A stretch of 64,000 nucleotides of DNA from DAOPXV01 sp964551445 (GCA_964551445.1 CAZKCG010000020.1:11526-75525), one strand, 5' to 3'; positions 8,278-17,401 are shown, numbered from the stretch's first letter. Made by a program: numbers and translations. Notes: generated by a model from the letters alone, not told the origin.

Positions 8278-9614
8278 CGCCCCCGCCGCCGGTTGCCTCT
8301 TTCATGGGCACGTTCGACCTGGTTTTACTTTTAGGATGCCTTTTTATGCTGTCCGGTTTTTTTTCCGGGTCGGAAGGCGCGATATTTTCTCTCGGCCAGA
8401 CCCGTCTTAAACGCCTGGAGGAACTTGGATACCGTTCCGCTAAATATATATCCAATCTTTTGAGCGACCCTGAAAAACTTCTTATAACCATTATTTTTGC
8501 TAATCTTTTCGTGAACACTCTCATAACTTCGATCACGACGATAGTGTCCATCGATGTTTCAAGGAGCTTTTTATTCCCGGAGCAGTGGGGAGTAACTATC
8601 GGCACGGTGATCACGACTTATTTTCTTATATTGATAGGTGAAGTTACGCCGATAAACCTCGCGGTGCATTTTTCGGAACCGTATTCCCGAATTGCTTCTT
8701 ATCCGATATATTTTTTGACTTTTGTATTTTCGAAGATCATTCCGCTCATCCCGGTTATCAAAAGCGTTACGAAATTAATTATGCCTTTATTTGGAATTAT
8801 AGGCCAGCCGGCGACGACTGCGGAAGAGCTTAAATCGGCTATATCGATAGGCGAAAGAGAGGGTATGATCGAGCCTCACGAAAAATTCATGATCCATAGC
8901 ATATTCGAATTCGGTAATACCATAACCAAGGAGATCATGACGCCGAGGCCCGATATGGCGTGCATAAAATCGGACTGCATGATCGAAGGCGCGTTCAAAG
9001 CCTTCAAGGAATATGGATATTCGAGGATACCAGTATATGAGAATTCTCTCGATAATATCATAGGCATCGTTCACGCCAAGGACCTGACCGCATTTCTGAA
9101 GGAAAAAAAGAGCCAGACCGCCCCTATAAAGACGATCCTGCGCCAGGCTTATTTCGTTCCTGAAACGCAGAATATCGACTCTCTTTTAAAGGAACTTCAG
9201 CAGCACAAAATACAGATGGCCATAGTCGTCGATGAATACGGCGGAACGGAAGGGCTTGTGACGATGGAGGACGTGGTCGAGGAGATAGTCGGCGAGATCA
9301 TGGACGAACATGACGAGGAAGAAAAATTATATGAAAAACTCGACGCTATGACTTATAAAGTGGACGCGAAGATCCCGGTCGTCGATTTCAATAAACTTAT
9401 GGATTCTGAAATTCCTGAGGAACTCTTTGACACTCTGGGCGGGCTTTTATACGACATACTCGGGCATGTTCCGTTCACGGGCGAGGAAGCCGAGTTTGAG
9501 AATCTCAGTTTCAAAATAATACAGATTGAGGGAAAAAGAATAAAGAAGGTCATAGCCAGAAAGAAGCCGAAACCGATATCGGATGGAGTTTCCGAACCGG
9601 ATCCGGCGATATGA
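8274..9614 (+). CDS. CNNM/CorC family transporter-associated protein, copy 1
   Basis: Membrane protein of 446 residues with an N-terminal CNNM (DUF21) domain of three to four spans (about 12-190), a CBS-domain pair (about 205-330; motifs EIMTPRPDM and YGYSRIPVYENS), and a C-terminal CorC_HlyC domain (about 350-430). Homologues are linked to magnesium or cobalt efflux and are often called hemolysins; the true substrate is uncertain. It starts 4 nt inside ybeY and is followed after 22 nt by a paralogue of the same architecture. Confidence 0.87.
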   Translation: MTPPPPVASFMGTFDLVLLLGCLFMLSGFFSGSEGAIFSLGQTRLKRLEELGYRSAKYISNLLSDPEKLLITIIFANLFVNTLITSITTIVSIDVSRSFLFPEQWGVTIGTVITTYFLILIGEVTPINLAVHFSEPYSRIASYPIYFLTFVFSKIIPLIPVIKSVTKLIMPLFGIIGQPATTAEELKSAISIGEREGMIEPHEKFMIHSIFEFGNTITKEIMTPRPDMACIKSDCMIEGAFKAFKEYGYSRIPVYENSLDNIIGIVHAKDLTAFLKEKKSQTAPIKTILRQAYFVPETQNIDSLLKELQQHKIQMAIVVDEYGGTEGLVTMEDVVEEIVGEIMDEHDEEEKLYEKLDAMTYKVDAKIPVVDFNKLMDSEIPEELFDTLGGLLYDILGHVPFTGEEAEFENLSFKIIQIEGKRIKKVIARKKPKPISDGVSEPDPAI

Positions 9615-9636
9615 TATTTTTATTTAAGGACAGCAT

Positions 9637-10941
9637 ATGTTTATATTTATTGTAATAATTTCAGCGGTGGTTTCGATAATGATGCTCGCCTTTTTCGCGG
9701 CGGCTGAAGTGGCCGTCCTATCCGTTAATAAAAGCCGGATAAACCTGCTTGCCGAAGGCGGCGGAGGCATATTGAACGCCAAGATCATGAATGAACTTTT
9801 GAAGGAACATGAAATGGTCATATCGGCGATGCTGCTCGGCGTTAATTTTTCGATAATTTTCGGAACGACGGTGACAACGCTCGTTCTTAAATACGCGGTA
9901 GGAGATTCAATGGCCGTGCTTATAACCACGCTTGTAATGCCTCCGCTTTTTCTGGTTTTCGGCGAACTCATACCTAAAAAACTGGCGCGTCTTAACGCCG
10001 ATACCTTCGTCCTTAAATACGTAAAGGTCATAAGATTTTTTTACAATAATTTTTATTTCATAATAAAACATTTCAATTTTCTTTTAAATTTTATAAAAGG
10101 CGTCATAAAAGCCACCGGAAAAAAGAATCTTACCATGACCAAGGAAGAGATACAATACTTAATAAAAATGAGCGAATCCGAAGGCGTTATAAAAAAGACC
10201 GAAGGCAAGATGATAGATTCCGTTTTCTCCTTCAACCAGATGCACTTGAACGACGTTATGACTCCCCGGAACGACGTTATCGCCATACAGTTCGGCGCCA
10301 CGCTTAACGATGCTATCGATCTTTGCGTCAGAGAAGGATTTTCAAGGATACCGGTTTACGAAAAGAACATCGACAATATAATGGGATTCTTATATGTTCT
10401 CGATCTCATACAGCATTCCCAGAACCTTGAGGGAAAGACCATAAAAGATTTTATAAGGCCGGTCCTTTTTTCGCCTGAGACGAAAAAGATAGGCATGATG
10501 CTTCGTGAAATGCAGAAAACCAAGATCCATATTTCCATTGTGGTCGATGAATACGGCCAGACGGCCGGACTTTGCGCTATCGAAGATCTGGTGGAAGAGA
10601 TAGTCGGCGAGATCCGCGACGAGTATGACGTGGAGGAACCTGAAATGGTTAAGATAAACGAGAACGTATATCTAATCAACGCCATGATGGACATCGAGGA
10701 CGCGGCGAGCGAACTCGGGCTGGATCTTTCGGAAGTGGAACTCGAGGACGTAAAAACGCTCGGCGGCTTTGTGATAAGCCTTCTTGGCAGGATACCCAAA
10801 CCCAAGGATTCCGTAATGTTCGGAAACGCCCGTTTTATAGTTGAAAAGATCGATAAACACAGAATAAGACAAGTTAAGGCTGTTATTAAAAAGTCTCAGG
10901 CCCAGACGGAGGAAACAAGCAATGTCCCAGCCGGCAAATAA
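9637..10941 (+). CDS. CNNM/CorC family transporter-associated protein, copy 2
   Basis: Second CNNM-CBS-CorC protein (434 residues) directly downstream of copy 1. The N-terminal spans start at about residue 4, the CBS pair has DVMTPRNDV and EGFSRIPVYEKN, and the VVDEYGQTAGL motif mirrors VVDEYGGTEGL in copy 1. Sequence outside the CBS region is quite different, so the duplication is old or the two came together by selection. The 3' end overlaps era by 20 nt. The role in divalent-cation homeostasis is inferred from the family. Confidence 0.86.
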   Translation: MFIFIVIISAVVSIMMLAFFAAAEVAVLSVNKSRINLLAEGGGGILNAKIMNELLKEHEMVISAMLLGVNFSIIFGTTVTTLVLKYAVGDSMAVLITTLVMPPLFLVFGELIPKKLARLNADTFVLKYVKVIRFFYNNFYFIIKHFNFLLNFIKGVIKATGKKNLTMTKEEIQYLIKMSESEGVIKKTEGKMIDSVFSFNQMHLNDVMTPRNDVIAIQFGATLNDAIDLCVREGFSRIPVYEKNIDNIMGFLYVLDLIQHSQNLEGKTIKDFIRPVLFSPETKKIGMMLREMQKTKIHISIVVDEYGQTAGLCAIEDLVEEIVGEIRDEYDVEEPEMVKINENVYLINAMMDIEDAASELGLDLSEVELEDVKTLGGFVISLLGRIPKPKDSVMFGNARFIVEKIDKHRIRQVKAVIKKSQAQTEETSNVPAGK

Positions 10942-11839
10942 TTTCAAATCGGGATTCGTCGTGGTGATAGGCATGTCATCGGCGGGCAAATCAACTTTTA
11001 TAAACGCCGTGGTCGGAGAAAAGATCTCGATCGTTTCGTCCAAACGCCAGAGCACGCGGACCCCGATGCGCGGCATTTATACCGACGATAAAATGCAGGC
11101 CATATTCGTAGATACGCCCGGATATTTCACTCCAAAAGACAAGCTGGAAGAATATATGCTCAACTCCATGAAAAATTCCATCAATGGAGCGGACGTTTTA
11201 ATGCTTATGGTCGATATCACGGTTCCGATCAGGTCGGTGCCCGCCGAATTCATAGATATCGCCAAAAGGTCGAAGCTTCCCAAGATACTCGTTATTTCCA
11301 AGATAGATAAAGTTTCGGACTTTAAAATATCTGAAAATATGGAACTTTTAAATCTCTCGACATATTTCGACGAGACCATAGCCGTTTCCGCGGTGAATAA
11401 AATGAACATCGAGAAGGTCAAAGCGGCCATATACGAACGGATGGCCTATGGCCCGATGCTCTATCCGGAAGATGAACTTACCGATGTCAGCTCGCAGTTC
11501 ATAATATCCGAGATAGTCCGTGAATCGATATGCGACATCACGCACGACGAGATCCCTTATTCCGTCGCGGTCAGCTGCGACGAACTTACCGAGCGTGAAA
11601 GCCGTAAATACTATATTTTTTGCACGATATTCGTCGAGCGCGAGTCTCAAAAAGGAATAATAATAGGCAAGAGCGGCCTTGGCATAAAAAAGGTCGGGAC
11701 CAGGTCGCGGGAACTCATTGAAAAGGTCCTGGAAATAAAATGCTTTCTCGAACTCAAAGTTAAGGTCGTCGATAAATGGCGCAAGAACGACCGCTTTTTG
11801 AGGATGCTCGGTTATTACGTTGACCGGAGCGATTCATGA
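10922..11839 (+). CDS. era: GTPase Era (divergent G1 and G4 motifs)
   Basis: Ribosome-assembly GTPase binding the 3' end of 16S rRNA: an N-terminal G domain (residues 10-175) and a C-terminal KH domain (about 210-300) with GIIIGKSGLGIKKVG. G2 (QSTRTPMRGI, near 43-52) and G3 (DTPGY, 64-68) are normal. G1 reads GMSSAGKST (17-25) where Era proteins normally have GRPNVGKST, and G4 reads SKID (126-129) instead of NKxD. The P-loop lysine and serine are kept, so nucleotide binding is likely. The gene overlaps the preceding CorC gene by 20 nt and precedes recO by 15 nt, the classical ybeY-corC-era-recO order. Confidence 0.9.
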   Translation: MSQPANNFKSGFVVVIGMSSAGKSTFINAVVGEKISIVSSKRQSTRTPMRGIYTDDKMQAIFVDTPGYFTPKDKLEEYMLNSMKNSINGADVLMLMVDITVPIRSVPAEFIDIAKRSKLPKILVISKIDKVSDFKISENMELLNLSTYFDETIAVSAVNKMNIEKVKAAIYERMAYGPMLYPEDELTDVSSQFIISEIVRESICDITHDEIPYSVAVSCDELTERESRKYYIFCTIFVERESQKGIIIGKSGLGIKKVGTRSRELIEKVLEIKCFLELKVKVVDKWRKNDRFLRMLGYYVDRSDS

Positions 11840-11854
11840 CAGGGGGGCTTTGAT

Positions 11855-12622
11855 ATGCCTGAAGAACCGTCAGTCTCAACAAGCGACGAATGCGTCGTTC
11901 TCAAGTCCATGCAGTATCGTGAAAGCGACCGCATAGTTACCATTTTTTCAAAAACATACGGCAAAACCAATATACTCGCCCGCGGCGCCTGCAAGCCGAA
12001 TTCCAGGCTGTCGGGCTTCACCGATTCGCTTTCCATACTTGAATACGTTCCGAAAACCACCCGGACCTTCACGCTTATGACGCAGCCGCGCATTTTATCG
12101 CCGCTTTTTCACATTAAGGAGATGGGAAAATCCTTCTTTCAGGCTTTTTCGATATGCGAACTGGTGCTTCGCGCGGCCGAACAGGATAATCCGATGCCGC
12201 TCATATATGAAGCCCTTAAAAACACTCTTATCGTGATGGACCTTATGGAAAGTCCCGACGGATCCGCCACTGAAAAGGCGGTCCTTAAATTCAAGCTTTT
12301 TTTTCTTAACCGCGCGGGTTTCGATATAAACCACGACCACTGTTCCGGATGCGGGAAAAAAATGGACCCGGCGCTTTTTTTCTATGACGCCGACCGGGGC
12401 GCGGGCATCTGTTCGCGATGCGCGATAGGCAGGCCCAATCTCTATGAAATGTCGAAGATAATAAAGACGCTTCTTTATTTTTCGCGGACCTCCGACCTCA
12501 AACAGATCATAGATTCGGAATATTCTCAATATGAAATAAGCCAGGCTTCCTCGGTCGTCCGCCACCACATAAGAGCGAACCTGCATATTTCGCTCGCGTC
12601 CGAGTCTATGCAGGAACAGTAA
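11855..12622 (+). CDS. recO: DNA repair protein RecO
   Basis: Recombination mediator that works with RecR/RecF to load RecA. The protein has 255 residues with the N-terminal OB fold (about 10-85) and a four-cysteine zinc motif in the C-terminal half, CSGC near 163 and CSRC near 188. It is the last gene of the run starting at rbgA; an AGGGGGG ribosome binding site precedes the ATG. A new promoter begins 5 nt after its stop. Confidence 0.9.
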   Translation: MPEEPSVSTSDECVVLKSMQYRESDRIVTIFSKTYGKTNILARGACKPNSRLSGFTDSLSILEYVPKTTRTFTLMTQPRILSPLFHIKEMGKSFFQAFSICELVLRAAEQDNPMPLIYEALKNTLIVMDLMESPDGSATEKAVLKFKLFFLNRAGFDINHDHCSGCGKKMDPALFFYDADRGAGICSRCAIGRPNLYEMSKIIKTLLYFSRTSDLKQIIDSEYSQYEISQASSVVRHHIRANLHISLASESMQEQ

Positions 12623-12626
12623 TTTA

Positions 12627-12655
12627 TTGACTTATTTATTTTTTTAATATATAAT
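12627..12655 (+). promoter_or_regulatory. Sigma-70-type promoter for the HEAT-repeat gene
   Basis: TTGACT (12627-12632) and TATAAT (12650-12655) with 17 bp spacing, giving a leader of about 35 nt before the TTG start at 12697. Confidence 0.85.
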
Positions 12656-12696
12656 CTCATCATATTTTCAGTTGAAAAAAATGAAGGGGTGCGTTC

Positions 12697-14097
12697 TTGT
12701 CTTTAAACAGAGACTCCGTGTTTTTAACCCTCGAAAATTTTATAGACCCTAACTGGAACAAACGCCGCGAAACAAGCGAAAAGTTGGTCGCCGAAGCGAC
12801 GGGAGATCCGGCCGGAGCCAGAGAGGTCGCTTTCGCGGTTTCCGACAAACTTGAACTCTGCCGTGAAACAAGGGCTGAGGCCGACTATAAGAACATACTG
12901 TACTGGTCTCTTAAAACTATCGGCGCTATATCCGATTCTGAGGAATGCTGCTCGGTCTTATCGGGCGTCGTAAAAGATATGACGCTCAAGGATAAATACC
13001 GCGAGATCGCCATGAACGAGCTTATGCGCTTTTCATACAGGACCAATTTCAGGAACGAACTGATAAATTTTCTGTGCGACCCCGACTGGAAGATAAGGCA
13101 GCTTTCCGCGCGGCTTCTTGAAACTTTTCCGGCTTCCGAAGTTTCCGGTTTCCTCATATCCGACTTTCACGGCCTCACGAACGACGACGTGATCTACTGG
13201 GTCCTTCAGATCATAGCCCATCAGATGCGCGACGAAGCCCTTACTTTTTTTGAAAGTACGCTTTATTCTTCGCCCACCAACACAAAGCTTTACGTTCTTC
13301 TGGCGTTAGCCGAAATACATACCGACAGATCCTTCAAAATCATCGTGGACTGCTTCGACGATCCTTCGTACATGATAAGGACCCAGGTCCATCAGATAAT
13401 AGAAAAAAACATAAGAGTGTGCGCTAAATACGTTCACAACTTCGCTTATTCGACCGATTTCAGGACCAGGTGCGAGGCCCTCAAATTCCTCATTAAATCT
13501 ATGGACCCCGAATATCAGAACATGATAACCCGTATGGTCACTCAGGGAACTACTGAAACCAAGATCCTCGGCCTTATTTCGCTCGGCGACGTCGGCGAAA
13601 AACTTGCCGCCGATTTCATATACGACCGTTTTTCGGACGATTCCTGGTATATCAGAAATTTCGCCGCATCCATAATGAGTAAATACGGTTCGCTCGTCTG
13701 GAAATATCTGCTCGAAAAATATAAGGCCGAGAAGAATTCGAATAACCGCTACTGGATACTCGTGTGCCTTAAAAATATAATAAACACTAATTCGGACGCC
13801 GATATCCACGACCTTTCGGCTATTTTCAAATATTCCAAAAAAAGCGAAAAGCTTCAGATCCTCGACGTCATAAATAATTTCGCCGAAACGGTGTTCACCG
13901 ATGAATTGCGCATTGCCGCGGCGGATTTCATGGTATCGGCGCTCGGGGATATAAAATGGATCGTGCGCAAAGAGGCGTCGGTCATGCTTCAAAAGCTGCC
14001 ATGCGGCCTTTTGAATAAATGCATAGCTAAATATCCCGACCTTACCTCCGATCAGAAATTCTGGCTCAATATTGTGGAAAAAGGCATGAACGTTTAA
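12697..14097 (+). CDS. HEAT-repeat protein, copy 1
   Basis: A 466-residue cytoplasmic protein (no signal peptide) made of HEAT-type helical hairpins. The repeats carry recurring W-x-x-R or W-x-I-R turns: PDWKIRQLSARLLE, DDPSYMIRTQVHQIIEK, SDDSWYIRNFAASIMSK and GDIKWIVRKEASVMLQK. The start is TTG, chosen because AAGGGGTG precedes it at proper distance and a consensus promoter lies just upstream. It is related in repeat style to the 768-residue protein at 25329-27635. HEAT proteins are usually scaffolds or adaptors; the partner is unknown. The lipoprotein gene starts 4 nt after its stop, implying co-expression. Confidence 0.85.
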   Translation: MSLNRDSVFLTLENFIDPNWNKRRETSEKLVAEATGDPAGAREVAFAVSDKLELCRETRAEADYKNILYWSLKTIGAISDSEECCSVLSGVVKDMTLKDKYREIAMNELMRFSYRTNFRNELINFLCDPDWKIRQLSARLLETFPASEVSGFLISDFHGLTNDDVIYWVLQIIAHQMRDEALTFFESTLYSSPTNTKLYVLLALAEIHTDRSFKIIVDCFDDPSYMIRTQVHQIIEKNIRVCAKYVHNFAYSTDFRTRCEALKFLIKSMDPEYQNMITRMVTQGTTETKILGLISLGDVGEKLAADFIYDRFSDDSWYIRNFAASIMSKYGSLVWKYLLEKYKAEKNSNNRYWILVCLKNIINTNSDADIHDLSAIFKYSKKSEKLQILDVINNFAETVFTDELRIAAADFMVSALGDIKWIVRKEASVMLQKLPCGLLNKCIAKYPDLTSDQKFWLNIVEKGMNV

Positions 14098-14101
14098 ATT
14101 T

Positions 14102-15256
14102 ATGCAGCGCTTGATCGACACTAAAATCTCCGTCCTGATACTGATCTGCCTTTCATTTTTCATTTCTTCCTGCGGCACCGACGGGATGACCGACAATTTC
14201 TTCGGCAAAAAGACTGATGAATTGCCCGCCGCCTCCGCCGGCGCGTGGAAAACCATCAACGATAACGATTACTTCAGGTATGAAATGAAGTCGCCTTCCG
14301 GCGCGCTTGATATACTTGTGCCGTATCTGGCTTTTATCGACGTTATAAACTTCAATAAAGTAAGCGTTATGAAATACGACGAATTTGAATGGAAATTTCT
14401 CGGCCCGGCGAATGCCGTGTCACCTGAAAATGCAAGCTATCTTTCATTTCTAATTTACAGGCATGATCCGTATATCGCCTACTGCGACGGTTCGAACGAG
14501 AACCGTCTTACCGTGCTTCGATTCAACGGGGAGCAATGGACGAACATGGGCCAACAGTACATTTCACCGGGTAAGGCGACATATTCAGCCATCGCGATGG
14601 AAAACACCATTGAGATGTTCGCCGCTTTCTGTGACGGCACCGATAACGACAGGACGGTCGTTATGAGATACTACGCCGGTATCTGGCAGCGGTTGGGCGA
14701 TAAAGTGTCGACCGGCAGTTCGTCTAACGTTTCCCTTGCCGCCTATGACGGCGTGCCTTATGTCGCTTACGTAGATAAAGCCGCCGGCGGAAAGATAAGA
14801 GCGTATAAATACAACGGCTTATCGGCTAAATGGGAAAGTATCGGAAACACATGGATCGCCGGCGACTATTCAAATTATCCGTCTATAAAGGTTTCTGACG
14901 GAGCTCCGTATCTCGCGTTCACGGACGGGCCTAACGACTCGCGCGCGGCCGTTATGAAATATAACGGCACGGCCTGGGAGAATATCGGCAAACCCTGGGT
15001 ATCGGCCGGACCCGCGACCTATACCGATCTTTTCATTTATAACGGCACGCCATATCTTACTTTTTGCGATCATACCAGCGGCCAGCGCGCCGCGGCTGTC
15101 AAATTCGAAGGAACCTGGAAAAATATAGGTTACGACCAGCTTTCGCCCGATAAAGCGTCTGACATGTTCATCCGCGTTTCCGATCACGCCATGCCGTACG
15201 CCGGTTATATCGACAAAACGGACAAAAACAAACTTGTATTCAGAAGATTCGAATAA
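14102..15256 (+). CDS. Lipoprotein with beta-propeller-like repeats
   Basis: A 384-residue exported lipoprotein. The N-terminal signal ends in FISSC, a lipobox, so the mature protein starts at about Cys24. The body has at least six repeats of about 42-48 residues, each with a P-Y-(I/V/L)-(A/T)-(Y/F)-(C/V/T)-D core and a W-x-x-(I/L/M)-G end (for example GVPYVAYVDK and GAPYLAFTDGPNDSR), as expected for a six- or seven-bladed beta-propeller. No catalytic residues are evident; it probably binds a ligand or protein at the outer membrane or in the periplasm. No ribosome binding site is visible, but the start lies 4 nt after the HEAT gene, suggesting translational coupling. Confidence 0.8.
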   Translation: MQRLIDTKISVLILICLSFFISSCGTDGMTDNFFGKKTDELPAASAGAWKTINDNDYFRYEMKSPSGALDILVPYLAFIDVINFNKVSVMKYDEFEWKFLGPANAVSPENASYLSFLIYRHDPYIAYCDGSNENRLTVLRFNGEQWTNMGQQYISPGKATYSAIAMENTIEMFAAFCDGTDNDRTVVMRYYAGIWQRLGDKVSTGSSSNVSLAAYDGVPYVAYVDKAAGGKIRAYKYNGLSAKWESIGNTWIAGDYSNYPSIKVSDGAPYLAFTDGPNDSRAAVMKYNGTAWENIGKPWVSAGPATYTDLFIYNGTPYLTFCDHTSGQRAAAVKFEGTWKNIGYDQLSPDKASDMFIRVSDHAMPYAGYIDKTDKNKLVFRRFE

Positions 15257-15263
15257 TTTTATC

Positions 15264-15292
15264 TTGACAATTTCAGCTAAATTTAATATTAT
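15264..15292 (+). promoter_or_regulatory. Sigma-70-type promoter for the NSS transporter
   Basis: TTGACA (15264-15269) and TATTAT (15287-15292) with 17 bp spacing. The leader to the ATG at 15357 is about 58 nt and ends with GGGAGG. Confidence 0.82.
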
Positions 15293-15356
15293 TTTAAAAC
15301 TTTATCAGGGACGCAAATTTAAGTATAAACAATAAAAAAATATTTGGGAGGTAATT

Positions 15357-17282
15357 ATGGCTGATGATCCAAACATCAACCACGACCCGTTCGCGAATGA
15401 AGCGCCGGACCAGGCTAGAGAGAGCTGGGGTTCGAAACTCGGGCTGATACTTGCCATGGCGGGTAACGCTATAGGCCTCGGCAATTTTTTGAGATTCCCC
15501 TGTAAAGCCGCGTCAAACGGCGGCGGCGCCTTCATGATACCTTATTTCATCGCTTTCATTCTTCTGGGTATTCCTATCATGTGGATCGAGTGGGCCATGG
15601 GAAGGCTCGGCGGCAAGCACGGACACGGAAATATACCGGCCGTTTTCGACAAGCTCTGGAAAAATCCGGTTTCTAAATATATCGGAGTTCTCGGCGTAAC
15701 GCTTCCGCTTTTAATAGTAATTTATTACAACTATATCGAATCATGGACGCTTTCATACGCGTATTTTTCGGTTTCCGGAAAATATGACCAGATAAAAAGC
15801 CGCGACGGTATGGCCGCGCTTTTAGACGGCTATACCGGAAAGACCCAGAAAAATTATGCTTTCGCCGGACCTTCCGGTATAGACCCGAACGCGGCCGCTA
15901 CGAAAGAGGTCAGCGTTCCGTTCGGAAAATTCTACGGTGACGGAGCTTATAAGTTCGATTACAATTTCGTTACCGCGGGCGGGAAAAAACTTTCAGCCGC
16001 GAGTGAATTTTCCGTTATCACCGTTGCTGAAAACCTGAAAAAAGCGGCAGCGTCGATAGCGCTTCCGCCTGAAATAGCGTCTATTACACCGGCGCCCGGC
16101 GAGATAATGGCCGCCGCTCCGAAAGAGATAAAATTCGTTTTCAACGAGCCCGTAAAACAAAGCGACTATAATATCAGCGTAACATGGGACAACATATATT
16201 ACGACGGCCTCAGGATCGCGATGTTTTTTTTCGTGATCACTTTCCTGCTTAACATATACGTAATGTACCGCGGCGTGGAAAGCGGGATAGAAACGCTCGC
16301 CAAAATAGGCATGCCGATACTTTTTGTTTTCGCGATAATACTCGCGATAAAAGTTATGATGCTTGAAACCCGTGCCGGAAGCGTGCTTGAAGGCCTTGGT
16401 TTCATGTGGAATCCCGATTTCAAGGCGCTTACGAGCAGCAAAATATGGCTCGAGGCCGCCGGCCAGATATTTTTCACTTTGAGTATCTGCACGGGCGCCA
16501 TCCAGACATACGCGAGCTTTTTGAAGGACAGCGATGACATAGCGCTGACCGGATTAACGACGGCCGCAACCAACGAATTCGCCGAGGTCATCCTTGGCGG
16601 TTCTATCGCGATCCCGGCTTCCGTCGTGTTTTTCGGCGCGGCTGAAACGGTCAACATCGCTAAAGAAGGCGCTTTCAACCTCGGGTTCTGTTCGATGCCG
16701 ATAGTTTTTACGCAGATACCTTTTGGACACATTCTCGGCGCCATGTGGTTCGGCCTTCTATTTTTCGCCGGGATCACATCCTCAGTCGCCCTGGCTTATC
16801 CGGCGATAGTCTTTTTAAAGGACGAACTTAAGCTCACTCACGGAAAAGCAGTGTCTGTTGTGGGCGGTTTAATGTTCGCCGCCGCGATCCCGGTCATAAT
16901 ATATTTCGACCGCGGATTTCTCGATGAAATGGATTTCTGGGCCGGCACATTCGGCCTGGCCGTATTCGGATTCATCGAACTGGTTTATTTCTGCTGGATA
17001 TTCGGTATGGATAACGCGTGGGAAGAGATGCACCACGGCCACAGCATGAAGATACCGCGCATCTTCTACTACGTAATGAAATATGTGACGCCTTTATATA
17101 TATTGGCGCTTATCCTCGCGTGGGGCTATCAGGACGGCTACGGAATACTCATGATGACCGGTCAGCCTGCTCAAAATATAGGCCCGCTCTGGGGAGCGCG
17201 AATATTGATGGTCTCAATAGTGATGGCCTTCATCGTTCTGATAAAATTGGCGTGGGATAAAAAAAGGCAGGTGAGCGCGTAA
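15357..17282 (+). CDS. Sodium-dependent NSS/SNF-family transporter with enlarged external loop
   Basis: Sodium-coupled amino-acid type symporter of the neurotransmitter:sodium symporter family, 641 residues. The TM1 signature GNAIGLGNFLRFP and the following GGGAFMIPY are clear (residues about 36-62). Between TM3 and TM4 there is an unusually long loop of roughly 150 residues (about 135-283) that includes ITPAPGEIMAAAPKEIKF and FNEPVK, resembling a bacterial Ig-like (Big_5/SbsA-type) domain. Typical bacterial members are 440-520 residues and lack this. The stop codon overlaps the start of a 39-residue membrane protein (TAATG), matching the two-subunit MetP/MetS-type organisation. The substrate is unknown. 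Confidence 0.88.
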   Translation: MADDPNINHDPFANEAPDQARESWGSKLGLILAMAGNAIGLGNFLRFPCKAASNGGGAFMIPYFIAFILLGIPIMWIEWAMGRLGGKHGHGNIPAVFDKLWKNPVSKYIGVLGVTLPLLIVIYYNYIESWTLSYAYFSVSGKYDQIKSRDGMAALLDGYTGKTQKNYAFAGPSGIDPNAAATKEVSVPFGKFYGDGAYKFDYNFVTAGGKKLSAASEFSVITVAENLKKAAASIALPPEIASITPAPGEIMAAAPKEIKFVFNEPVKQSDYNISVTWDNIYYDGLRIAMFFFVITFLLNIYVMYRGVESGIETLAKIGMPILFVFAIILAIKVMMLETRAGSVLEGLGFMWNPDFKALTSSKIWLEAAGQIFFTLSICTGAIQTYASFLKDSDDIALTGLTTAATNEFAEVILGGSIAIPASVVFFGAAETVNIAKEGAFNLGFCSMPIVFTQIPFGHILGAMWFGLLFFAGITSSVALAYPAIVFLKDELKLTHGKAVSVVGGLMFAAAIPVIIYFDRGFLDEMDFWAGTFGLAVFGFIELVYFCWIFGMDNAWEEMHHGHSMKIPRIFYYVMKYVTPLYILALILAWGYQDGYGILMMTGQPAQNIGPLWGARILMVSIVMAFIVLIKLAWDKKRQVSA

Positions 17283-17401
17283 TGATAACCGCAACTGGAT
17301 GGATCTTCATGATCGCGAGCTGGGGCCTCGTTATTTTCCTCACTTTTTTCAGTTTTCACAAAACCCTTAAGATCGAAGCTGAAAAGAAGAAACAGAAATA
17401 A
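17282..17401 (+). CDS. NSS transporter small subunit (MetS-like), 39 residues
   Basis: A 39-residue single-span membrane protein, MITATGWIFMIASWGLV followed by IFLTFFSFHKTLK and a basic KKKQK end. Its ATG overlaps the transporter stop codon by one base, showing translational coupling. MetS of Corynebacterium is a similarly small protein needed by the NSS methionine importer MetP, and MetS-family small subunits often follow NSS genes. The family assignment is by position, size and topology. A strong terminator follows about 17 nt downstream. Confidence 0.78.
   Translation: MITATGWIFMIASWGLVIFLTFFSFHKTLKIEAEKKKQK

Noticed and set aside
13306..14259. A long minus-strand ORF of 317 codons opposite the HEAT-repeat and lipoprotein genes.
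   Set aside because: The plus strand encodes a clear repeat protein and a lipoprotein there; the reverse frame lacks a ribosome binding site and recognisable domains.
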